Below, piece by piece: positions 47,401 through 58,800 of a stretch of DNA of 64,000 bases. The position numbers and the translations under genes were made by a program. Source of the DNA: Gordionus sp. m RMFG-2023 (taxonomy: Eukaryota; Nematomorpha; Gordioida; Chordodea; Parachordodidae). The notes under the pieces were generated by a model. The model was not told the origin of the DNA. It did no database searches and worked only from the letters and a program-made list of their open reading frames with translations. Positions within the stretch are counted from its first letter, which is position 1; each line of letters opens with the position of its first letter. The stretch lies in NCBI RefSeq assembly GCF_954871325.1, contig NC_088777.1, positions 434,001 through 498,000 of the forward strand. The letters run 5' to 3'.

Positions 47401-49816
47401 TATAAAAAAAAAATTAAAATTTGAGCTAATAAATTATTTGAATTTTAAAAGATTTGTACGGGTTAAGCTAAATTCCTTGGTACCCTAAGACATTAATATT
47501 TGGTTTACTTGTACGATTGCTCCGATGTCATGCCCAGGTACTTCATTATGTAAGCGATCGTGAGGGAAGGGGAGCGGGAGATCCCGGCTAAACAATGAAT
47601 CAGCACGGCCTCGTTTTCGTTTTTGGCGCGTTCTAAGTAATTAACAAAAATCGAAATCGAATGGAGGTATAAGCATTTAACCAACATTTGATGTTATATG
47701 GAATATCAGTTATTTCTTAATCCCGCATTTTCTCACCCTTCCCGAGCATCATTCCAAATTTAAAAATTAAAAAATCAATTTCGCGGTGCGTTGTTGTTAT
47801 TAACCTATAAACGCGAAGGATTCGTCCAACCAGGCCATCATATCGGCGTCGTAATTGTCGTTTATGGGTACGCGCATAAATTTGTATTTATCGTTTAGCT
47901 TTGCGAAGTCGGGCTCTGGGCAGGACGTGCTAACGTTCAATATGTAGGTAATTCCCAATTTCTGGATATTTTTTTTGGTAAAATAAATTTCTGTTAACTA
48001 AAGATTGATGTGGTCGCGAAACATAAACTTCTTTCAACACGAATTTCATTTTGTTCGAAAACTAAGAAATGGATTCCGATTAAAAGACAAAATCACGTAA
48101 ATTTCGCTTAAAAGGCAGCGAAAAAGTATAAATATAGTGGGAATTTATTTCCCAAATTAAAAAAAAAATTCCAAAAATTATAGCTCAACACCGGAAAACG
48201 TTCAATTCTTTTTCAATAAACCTCTAATGTCGATTGATTTAGAGCATCTTCCAATGAACCGACATACAAATAGGGTAGAATCTTGGTCGGGCCTTTATTG
48301 GCGTCCTCGCGATCATCCATTAAAGCCGGACCACTTGCGGTATCGTCGCTGCTTACAGCTTCTGACGGCTGGAAATTGTGATGGGATGATTTTGGGGATT
48401 TGGCGCAAGAATTGGGATATACGCTGGAGAAGGTATCAAAGGTTCCTGAATATCGCGACAACAACGACAAAAAACAAAATATATTTACATATCAGATAAA
48501 AGGCAATAATATGGACAATAGCAAAATCGATATAATTATGATGATTATTATTATTATTCAATTTAAAACCAATATACATTTTTTATTACTAATTTCAATT
48601 TATATGCAGGCTTTCTTGATCGAGGGATAAAAACTTATAAATAACAATATTAAATTATTATTTCGTTTTCAAAATGTAACTTAAAATTATATAAGGGGAT
48701 TACAATTCCAAAGATTAGGTCCAATTTAAATAAAAGTGATATTAAAACATTTGATAAGTATACCATTATTCAAAAAATCTTTTTGCAACTATACCCAACA
48801 TTAGCATATATATATATATATATAATAAGGTGGGATTTAGAAAGTTTCGGCAACTCATCTGAAATTAACATTCGGTTATACCTGCTGCAATTTAACAATA
48901 AAGTAGAATCACTAATTTAGCTAAAATAAATTTTGGGTGAGAATTAGTGATCTACCTCGGGCCTAATCTTTCAAGCACGGCCCGGTCCGTACCCGTATTT
49001 TTTTTAAAAAATAATTAACCCGGCCCGTCCGAATTTATTTAAATATAAAAATTAATTTTTATAATTACTCAAAATAAAAGATATATGTTAAATCAGATCT
49101 CTCGACATTTAAAAAAACGAGTAAGCTATAAATAATTAATCAAGGTTTTAAAAATTTCCCTAAAAAAAACGCTGGTCAAAGCGTATCCCAAGAATCTGTT
49201 AGACCCCTTGCGACATATTATATTAATTTTTTTTTTCTTCTAAAATTTAAAAAAAAACCTTTCATCCAATAAACTCCCACATTCCTCAACTCGGGACAGG
49301 GTTCGGACAATTCGGCTCTTCCGTTCTCCAGTTCCCGAAAAAATTTGGACGCCATATTGTTATCGCCGTTTTCCAATTTTTTGGACTTTCTGGGAGCCAC
49401 CATTTCTTCGTTCATCGTTTGGCTTCGTTCGTAAACTATGACCTTGATTTTGAGAGTCCCGGCTGCCGACATTTTAGGGGAATCGTGGCGTCGAGGCTTC
49501 AGCGCGTTGAGCGGGAGAGACGCGCGCGGCATCAGAAAGTGCCCGTACAAGAAATTTTTGATGCAGAGTTTGCCGGACTTGAGCCGACGCAAAAGTATTT
49601 CAGGCCCGGGAACGTGAATGGCGTTTTTGATGTGGTTCGAGTTGTATTGAGCCAGGGATCCCAGGTCTACCAAAACAAAATCCTTAGATATTTTTATTTT
49701 AAATTAAATAATATGAAAGAATGACACATAAATTAATTTTTCTAAAAATTGACCATTGCTCGAATTCCGTCGTGTAACGGCGAACCGATAAGAAAAGGAC
49801 TAAAAGGGTCGCTCAT
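44417..49816 (-). CDS. MAP-kinase phosphatase, DUSP8/16-like, with long JIP1-like docking tail
   Basis: Dual-specificity phosphatase that should dephosphorylate MAP kinases, most likely JNK. Six exons on the minus strand: 49754-49816 (ATG), 49259-49682, 48222-48445, 47805-47961, 47509-47632 and 44417-46529 (stop). Borders and phases all agree, giving 1035 codons with the stop. Residues ~22-165 are a rhodanese/CH2 domain (DFVLVDLGSLAQYN) with a basic kinase-interaction motif (LLRRLKSGK). The phosphatase domain contains GPTKILPYLYVGSLEDA, general-acid region VPINDN, catalytic loop HCLAGISRS (Cys ~303) and KSKRVGISPNFNFMGQLLEY. The ~690-residue tail lies in one large exon, is rich in SP/TP sites, and has five JIP1-like sites of the type KRPxxLxL at about residues 402, 414, 457, 619 and 686. 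Human DUSP8/16 also have long tails but such a series is not known to me. Antisense ORFs over the last exon are shadows. Confidence 0.96.
46661..47094. repeat. Direct repeats inside the last DUSP intron
   Basis: About 46661-46778 and 46968-47094 share GGC(A/G)TTCGTGGGGTT(T/C), TTTGTATTCC, TTTTTTAAATAGTTAA and a final CTC(G/A)TTTTG(A/T)TCAG. They flank a G+C-richer block with its own partial symmetry (CCTCCTAAGATTGG, CAGCCAATCGGACAACC). This looks like an intron segment duplicated around an insertion. Confidence 0.65.
47100..47290. mobile_element. Fold-back MITE copy in the last DUSP intron
   Basis: The best preserved copy: GTTAAACAGCTCGATATGGGC at the left, GGCGCAAATCGAGCCGTTTAA at the right, with AAAAAACGGCTAACTTCG mirrored by TGAGTTCGCGCCGGTTTTT. 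The middle holds ATTTTGCTCGTAGATGGCAC and GGCTAAAATACTGAG. The ends are inverted repeats of each other. Confidence 0.75.
48943..49110. mobile_element. Family A element, truncated copy in a DUSP intron
   Basis: Inverted orientation relative to copy 1: ATTAGTGATCTACCTCGGGCC, then CACGGCCCGGTCCG and TTAACCCGGCCCGTCCG, then the A+T-rich centre with ATTTTTATAATTACTC. It ends about 150 bp before the donor of the DUSP exon 49259-49682. Confidence 0.6.
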
Positions 49817-52359
49817 AAAATTTGGCGATAAGTCGAATTTGAAGCTAGAATGTGAGAGGGTTCGATATAAAGCGATTTAAATAATTTATTTCGTGCTTTA
49901 TAAAAAATATTTGATTTATATACTCATCTTACATGGGATAGGAGGATAATAAATATATTTTAATATAATAAATTATTAAATATATTATGTATGACTCTAA
50001 GTTATATTTAAAAAAAAAAAATATTACATTAGTAGGATAACGAATATATTTTTAAATAAATTATTAATTATTATGACTAGTTAAAAGATGACTTATCGTA
50101 TTATGACGAAACTTTTCCCGGTAAAAAAAAAAATTACAAAATAAATAAGCTTAAGAAGCGCGTCTTGAATAAAATGTTTTAGCTTATTAATAATATTCGA
50201 AGCAACATTGATTTTTTAAAAAATAAATTAAAATTTTAAACAGAGTTATAAAAGATATGATTCACAATGGATGATAGATAAGAAAGAGATAAAAAAAAAA
50301 AATTATTTTTACAAAAAGTAATAAAAATATATATATTAAGGATAAAAAATATTGTTCATTCCAATCGCATGAGTATATAAGAATGGATTAATCATTGAAT
50401 GGGAATATATATGTATATAAAAAAAGGAAGATATGATTCGTCGAATAACACGCGCCGTCGCAGTTTTATATGATCGTATTTAAGAGTTGCCACCAAGGGT
50501 ACAAAATACATCGCCTAGATTAAGATTTCGGCTAAAATAATATTGCGTGTACGCATCTAGATTTGGCGAAACAAATGTTCCAAGCATTTTTGCCAGATAT
50601 GAGCAAAATCTTCAGGGGCTTACACATTGTTATTTTGGTTATAACGAGATATTCATAATTGAGCCGTTTTTTTTTTAAATTTTGGCAACACTATCGCCTA
50701 GTGTTGTGTTGGGCTTCCCAACAACAACAACCAAAAATGGTCCAAGATTATAATTTATGCATTGGTGCAAATCCAAATTTAGCATTGAAACTATATAAAG
50801 ATTATCAATTAGAATTTTCTAATGAATTGTAGTAAAATAGTCAGTTTCGAATTAAGATCTTATTGCGATAATATATGTCCTACTGCCATATATGACAAAA
50901 TCTACAGGGCTTGCGAAATATGATTTGGCTAAAATAGCCGTTGTTAAAAAATAGAGCTGTTTAACATCAATTAATCATTAGTTTTAGATTTTGATAATTA
51001 TTGATATTTTTTTTATTAGTTTTGAATTGAGTCGATATTTCAATCGAATACAAATATTTTAAAAAAATCTAAAATCTGCTTTTTTCGAAATCTCAACTAT
51101 TATCCATCGGTCAGAAGGAAGCGCCAAGCAACACCGGTGTTAGCACCAATCTCAGCAAACTCAGGTTTTCCCTAAACATGTTCCCATAATCATATATAAC
51201 CAATCTTACAGTTATCTCTTCAGGTGTCCGAACCACCTCAATCACCGGTCTCTCTTAATCTATCCATATCAGCCACCCACCCAAACTTTCCCGCATTCTT
51301 TATTGATTCCTAACCTTAACTTAACTAGGAATGTGCATTTCCGTTACTCCCCATCATTTCCCCTTCGCTCTTCTTCGCCAACCAACATTCCGAAACATAG
51401 ACACCGGTTTTCCCACCATGCTATAGATTCTATTCTTCGAATATTCGGTAAGCACTTATACAACAAGAACCCGCTAGCGTCTCTAAATTTTAACAAAGAT
51501 CTTAAGTTCTATTTCAACCCCCCCCCACTCCTATTGGTGCCTTTAAACAGCTATAATTCTTGGTGGGGACAATTTTAAAGCTCTTATCGGCAGACCATTC
51601 CACCTTTAATCCTCACCATATTATAATTTGTAAGGTCCGAATAAGATCCAAACAAAAATTAATTACAAAGTAATTTTATTGAGGAAAAATACAATTTTAT
51701 TGCTAGGAAAGTGCATTATTTTCAAGGAGAACGATAACGAAAATGATAAAAAATTTAGTGTTTTTCTTGTAAAAAGATTTGTTAAGAGGGGGATGGGGGG
51801 GGGGGGAGTTAATAAAAATTAAAATTTTGACGATGTCAAAATCTGACCGTACTATACGGAGTCTGAAACAATGTCTCTCCGAGGTTCGGTCGGATGGGAC
51901 AGTTTTGTGGGGTTCCAATAAGAAAAGTAATTTAAAAATCTCGTACATTTAAAATATTTTTTCATATTTTTCTGGGACAAGACAATTATTGGATAAGAAA
52001 AAAAAAAATTCAAAAAACATCTGATTTGCCAAAAAAAAAATTTCCGCCATCTAAATTTGGATTTATTACCGTGTATACAATAGAGATTGAGCACGATCTG
52101 GCCAAGGATTTCAAGAAAAGATTTTCCAGCCCGGTTCGCCTATCGGCTAGAGCGGGCCGAACTTCCGGCCTGCAGACTTCAGATACACAACTTTTCAAAA
52201 AAAAGAAAAATATCTTGCATTTTTTTAGATGAGTCATTTTCTTTCGCGAAAAAAAAAGAAGGAATGATGATTAATTCTAAACAAATTACGATTAAATTAA
52301 ACCTAACCCTCAAGGGGTATACATTCCTAAAAAGCAAAATTAAACATGACTAAGGGTTT
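49817..52359. other. Region upstream of DUSP: repeats, no gene
   Basis: The DUSP promoter should start here, but no motif stands out. About 50500-50960 has relatives of the fold-back family (GCGATAATATATGTCC, ATGACAAAATCTACAGGG). About 51110-51600 is a G+C-richer decayed element; on the minus strand it reads EVVRTPEEITVRLVIYDYGN, coding-like but short and interrupted. About 52020-52160 holds a third piece with CCGGCCTGCAG and a GTGTATACAA motif, probably a transposon end. Confidence 0.4.
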
Positions 52360-55082
52360 TCACATTGTTAATCGCGATATACGTAGTTTTAATGATATCG
52401 CGTGACGTCCGCGATTTTCCTCTTTGCTACAGGACAACTCTATTTTAATAAAATTTGTCGTAATGTAACAATATACGACGACATTAGGAAATAGTTCGAA
52501 AAACGAATCCATCTTAACGGCGCGTGAGACGAAGGCCCAAAAATGATTCGGCCAAATACTCGAGTCGCGGGCCGGTTTTTTCAACTCGTTTACGAAGGCG
52601 AGTGGAGAGTATTCGGCTAAAAAATCGGAAATAACCGGCTCGAGCTTTGAAATACTGATACCACGTGACTATATTGTTTGAAAAAAAAAATAAACCAATA
52701 ATAATTATTGGTTGGTAAACATTTTTGTGTGTGCGCGACTTGACTACGAAAATAATATTGATTTGTAATTTTTTATTTGTGTCAAGCGTTTTCGAAATTA
52801 TCGATCGGCATTTTTTTTTTTCTAAAAATATAAAAATTTGTTACACGATAAATGTGGGGTGGCTTTGATTTTTTTATTTCATTTTTTTGGTTATCTAAAT
52901 AAATACGCGTCGTTTTACGCCATTTTAACGCTTTTTAGGAAAACGCTAAGACGTTATAGAGACCCTACAGATGTGGGGATATTGAGGATTTTTGTTTGAG
53001 GGGGGGGGGAAGAGTCCAAGATCCTTGTGGTACACAGCTTGTAAAAATGTAACGTGATCGATAATCATCATAGTTTTGGGTTATAATGACGGAGCGCGAA
53101 AATCGAATATTAGGGATTAGGCCAATAAGTCTAAAATGAGTTCTTTTCTTTCTTACTTGGGAACGTAGACTTACTAACAATTGAATAATAAGGATGTTAT
53201 CCCTAGAAAGCTCTAGAGTGGTTGCTAGAGTACCTAACATCTTACCCGAGCCTTAACGTTTATAATTTAAGTGAGTCATCTAAGCCCCTAGGGAACGATA
53301 ATCTTGTGTCCAAGAAATCAGAGATTACATGGCCCGGCCCATTCTGCCCTGGTTTTGTCTGGCCTAGCCCGTATAATAAGATTGATTTAGGTTTGATTTT
53401 CCCGGGATAATTGTCAGACTCTAACGACAACCCGCAATTAGTAAATTTAGGATGGCTAGCTTTGGCAGAGGCGTATCGCGAAAATTTTTTATATCTTATG
53501 GACCCCTCCTCATAAATAGTTACTTCTTGACACCTCAGATTTATATTTTTTTATGTTTGTAAAGGGTGCATTATCAAATAGAGTGTATATGTAAAATCAT
53601 TTTTTAAAAAAAATTTGATTTTTTCTAATTTAAATCGATTTATTTTAATATTTAAAATCAGATTTATGAAAAGATAGGATATTATCGAAACTTTAATAGG
53701 TGGGAATTTGTGTATATTGAACTTTTTATAAGGTCTTATTCATGTGATATCTTCCTTCATATTAAAGAGGAATGCCTCCATATTTTTATTTAGGCCGTGT
53801 CCAAACCCATTTTATAAAAATTCTAAAAGTTTCAAAACTTTCGTAAATTTATTAAATTTTCTAGAATTATGATTTGGACATGATTTTATTTTTATATTTA
53901 ATTTTTTATTAAAGTTTCGAAAATTTGCGAATTTAAATCTTTTGGATATTTTGGACGCAGCCTTAAATGGAATAGTTAAATATTTTTTTTAAACATTTTT
54001 ATAAAAATGTAAGAAAATTTACAAATTGAAAGAAGATAAGATACAAAAATCCTTTTTATTGCAATTGCAAATTTTCTAGTATTAAATCTCCTCCAATGAG
54101 AAAGATTTTTCCTTAGAAGGATCCTAATGAGGCTTGATAAAACACACTAACAGTTTCCAAGTATGTCTAAGCCAAATGGACGAGTGATACGTAAAATTTG
54201 TGAAGAAACCAGAACCCGACAAAATATCGATAAATTAGCCGGTTATAATTATCCGCCTTTAAAAAAATCAACAATTTAAATGTGCTCATTTCAATCACGA
54301 AATCTTTGTATGCATTTTGGAGGGCTGGCATACCTGGTGGTGTTAATAATTAAACTACAAACATACTCAGAATCGTTTGGCAAGATAATGTTTCATCTTT
54401 CATATTAAAAAATAATGATCAGAAACCTTGTGGGGTTGAAGATCCTTAGGTGATAATACAGGAATGATCAAAATCTTCAATCAACTCAAAACAGGAAAAG
54501 AAGAGGAAGAATATTTTCTTTTAAACTTTCAAACCGTTCCGCTCGTGCTATTTGAATTGAAAAGGAACCAAAAAAAATTGTAAAATTTGCAAAAAAATTA
54601 TTTTTAGAGGATTGTAAGATTTTAAAAAAAATAAACCTATGCCTTATATATATCAAGTTTATCAAGTAATTAATTTATATCGGCATTTAAAATCAGACGT
54701 TATTTTTTAATAGCTTAATTCAAATCCTAGATTTTCTTGGTTTAGAAAAGAACCAATAAAAATGTACCTTGTCATTTTGATCTAGCGATTGTGATTCGTC
54801 AACTAATCTATTAATTTCGTCAATTTCTATATAGTTTCGAACAGCACCTCCCACTTGACGAAATTGGAACTCGAGTCCTGGTTTGAGCGTTAAATCGATG
54901 GGCGCATGCTCGATAACTTGAAATTTGGATTTAGGTTGAAGAGTGGTGGAATCGAAATTTGCGGATTTTATGTACGGTAGATCAGGGTAAGATTTAGAGA
55001 GATTGCGCGATAGAGAATAGGTAAATGGTTCCTCTTCTTCGAACAGTGAAGTTGGACAGGCTAGGATGTCGTTGCTCGCCAT
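52360..55082 (-). CDS. Probable two-exon gene of unknown function
   Basis: Exon 1 (54768-55082) starts at an ATG and codes 105 residues beginning MASNDILACPTSLFEEEEPF, with an acidic patch and no signal peptide. It ends in phase 0 at AAG|GTACAT. A second open piece on the same strand (52360-52644) starts after CAAAG in phase 0 and codes 94 residues (LEPVISDFLAEYSPLAFVNE, then SSIWPNHFWAFVSRAVK) to a stop. Joined, they give about 199 residues. The G+C content and codon use of both are like true exons. The weak points are the acceptor of exon 2 (poor polypyrimidine tract) and a 2.1-kb intron full of repeat debris; the two could belong to different genes, and exon 2 may splice onward. Confidence 0.42.
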
Positions 55083-55842
55083 TTTGAGGTGGCAGCTAAT
55101 CCCTAGAAGGTGGCTACTATCTTGACCATTTTATATTATCGTCTGAATTATAAGTCAGTCATTTTTGATAAGATCATAATTATCGTGTACGGCAAAATAT
55201 CTCCATAAAGAACAAGATCAATCGGGTTAGAATTTGGGATTAGAGGATTATCCGAGAATGGCTAACCCCATGCTAGCATTCAGTAAATTTATTTCTACTA
55301 CGAATATGCGCATCGAATAACATTATCCATATTATATTTTTATATTTAAAGTTATTAAAAACAGTTTACTTTGTATTTACTTATGCAAATATATCTTATC
55401 TTATTACGTAGCGATTTTAAAAAGAAAAAAAAACCATTTAAGAGGCGTTAATAAAAAAAAAATATATATATAAATTTTTATATAATGAAATAAAGAGAAA
55501 ATAAAATGACTCATTTGTAAATAATTTTTTGATAAATATTTATCCCTCAAACAAAAAAAAAATAAAAATAATAAAAAAAAAATTAAATAATTAATAAATA
55601 AAATAAACAAGAAATGATATTATTTATTTTTAAATATTTACAAATTAATTAATTAGTTAATCAAATAAAACCGCAAAAGATTTTATGTATACATTGAGAA
55701 ATAGATATTAGGTCCACGGGGAAAATCACGCGAAATAATTTACCTTGTATAAATTAAAAATTATAATTAAATATGGCGGTCGTTATGTAATATATATAAC
55801 TTTGTCAAATTATTTATTTTTTTTTTAAATTTAATTTTTTGT
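55083..55842. other. Intergenic spacer between two minus-strand genes
   Basis: A+T-rich with poly-A runs. A minus-strand AATAAA (55813-55818) lies just after the stop of the upstream gene and is its likely poly(A) signal. No exon is seen. Confidence 0.4.
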
Positions 55843-58800
55843 CTATTCGTAATTCGTCGAATAATCTCCGTATTCTGGTTCGTTAAATTCTTCGTATTCG
55901 GGGTAAAATTCCTCGTTGTATTCGGCATTTAATTGGTGCATCGATAAGCTCGCATTTGATTTGTCGTAATACTCGTAGGACCAATCGTATTTGTACTCGT
56001 AATCGAAATCGTAATATTCGCGGTAAAAAAAATTGAGGTAATGTTTTGCCACCTCCTTCATCTTTTCCTTGCCACCATCGTAGTAAGACGGAATGGCATT
56101 ATGGAATGTCAGGCTCTGGATAATTACCCTTAAATCTTTCGGCACGTAAATGTATTCCTCCATTTCGAGGCGTTTAACTTTATCCCCTTTGATTTTATAA
56201 TAAGGCGGATGTAGCCATGGCGAGAATAACGTCGCGGCTGTCGCTAAAATAATTTATTTAATTTTTTGATCAATAAAATTCGAATAGTAAATTGGTGTCG
56301 CAATTAATGTTTGACGTTTTTATGCTATTTTATATTAAATCCATCCGTGAACCTGTATAATGGTGCACACAAATTGAGCATTTACGTTTCGCCATAATTT
56401 TTGTAATTAAAAATTTGAGGTTGCCTTTTTTTATTAATATCGTCGATTCAAAATTTTAAATAAGTTTCTAAAGGGATTTGTCTTTGAAAATTATATTATC
56501 GTCTGCTTTCTTATTTGTCGGATATAGGTAAGTTATAATAATGAAAAGGCAAACCTATTTCCGTTTTTTTATATGGTTGCTAACGCCAAACGGTAATTTT
56601 ACCAATTTGCACGAGGCCATCTAAAATATACAATTCGCGCTTGCAAAGCGTTTGAAACACTCAATTTGTGAGGGGCGTGGTCGAGGCGACAATACGCGAA
56701 ATTAATTTTAAAAAATGGATTCAATGGTGATTTTTAAATTAACTGAAGACGATATGAAACATGTTATTTACATTTATTTTATATTAATATGTTATGTCGT
56801 ATTGTTGGGATACATATTTCATTCGTCCAATAATAAAATTTCACGATTACGATAAAAAAGCGTTTTAATTTTTATAAAAATTTATATAAAATTTCATAAT
56901 ATATTCGTTTTTTATTACTTATTAAATGTAAATTTATTATATAAAATAGGTAATTTATCTATAAAAAATAATTTAAATGATTTATGTTATGGTGGAGTTA
57001 AATTTTTAGATGTTATACCGTTAATAAGTATATGAGATGAGTAGATAGATGTATTGCATTTAATAAGATTAAAATTATTAGTATGTTTAGATGGATGCAA
57101 AACCGGATACGATATCTAATCGGTAATCGGCCGATATTAATTTATTATCGGATCAGATCGAGCTCCAGAAAGTGATATCGGTACATCCCTAACAACATAT
57201 GCTAGAAATTTCTTATCAAATCAGAGATTTAAAATTTTAAAATCGGTAAATGATTTAAAATCGAGATTTTCCGAATGCCCTTAGTCTTGATCCCAATTCG
57301 AACAGTTTTTTCCAGGAATGCGTTATTTTTTCAACTGTAAATCATTTTTTGAGCGCGTTTTTAAAAAAATTTAAAAATCTGATTTTACCGGAAATGTATG
57401 CCGCCATGTTTTGGAACACTTACCTTATGAAATTTCAGACATTTTTTTTCAAAGAACTTTTAAACAATATAATTTATATTAAATTTTTCCATATATATTT
57501 TATTTATATAAATTATAGATGTCTCAAAGGTTAACAGCAAAATTGTCAACAATTCATTAGAAAGGTGTATTCCAAACATGATAGAATATATTTCCGGCTA
57601 AAATCCGCCGAATTTTAAATTATAAAAAAAACGCACTAGAAAAACGCACTAGAAAAACGCACTAAAAAAACAGCATTGACGCTAGCACATATAAATTTAA
57701 AAAAAAAAATAGACACAAGATATATGGCGCGAAAATTGATTAAATGTAAATGGCTAGTTATACTCAATACCAGCTGTAATTCGTTACTGTTGGGAAAGAT
57801 TGTAAACTTTGGTGGGGGGGGGGATATATAGACAAGTTTTTATAAAGAAATATATCCGAAATGTATATCGGGTTCGGTCCGGGTCGGGCCTTGGAAATTT
57901 TTTATTAAATATATCTAAATTTATCGATTATATATTATGAATATTTTTATGTAAAATAAAAATATCGGATTTTGTTTATAGAAAATAGACGCCCAGATAA
58001 CATAGATCTTTTATTTTCAGTAATTATAAAGGTTAATTTCTATATTTAAATAAATTCGGGGCCGGACCGGTAAATTTCTTTAAAAAAAAAATCGAGTTCA
58101 AGCCGGGCCGGTAAAACTTTTTTTTAAAAAATTTGGGGCCGGGCTTGGATAGCGTATATACTACTAGATTAGCGATTCGTTCATTAAACGCATCTAAAAA
58201 ATGTTTAGTAGGTAGGAGCCAAATCAGCTGTAACGCCATTTTGTTTATTTGCAAGTCGCTTAATAGAGATTATAGTAATCTAAAAGACCAGTTAGCGAAT
58301 GTGCCGGCTCGATTTGGACCGATTTTTAAAACCGGCTAACTCAATATTTTAGCCAGAAAAATATTGACTAAGCCTCGAGTTTCCCTTAATAGATGTTCTA
58401 AACTTTGTGTCATCTTTGAGCAAAACCTTAAGTTGCTCAATAACTGGCACTTCAGCTGACTCCTAGGCGTGTCTTTTTTTATTAATGAATTCCCAATCTA
58501 GTAATATGCACATGTGAATCATTGCACCCACCATACACGGCACGAATTTCTATCCTAAGCATGTTAGGGATCTGATTGAGATATATAAATTTAATTTTAA
58601 AATAGAGAAAATAAAATAAACGACTACATAAATGGGCACAATTATTATTATTTTATAATGAATGAAGAAAAATATGCCTTTTAAACGCAAAAATTATATT
58701 TTAAAAAGGTTTCAAAGCTGAATTTATTCTCTTTCGTAAGCAATTCTGTAGAAAAAGTGGATCGACTTTGATCCTTGGACGAGGCCTGGAAGTTATAATT

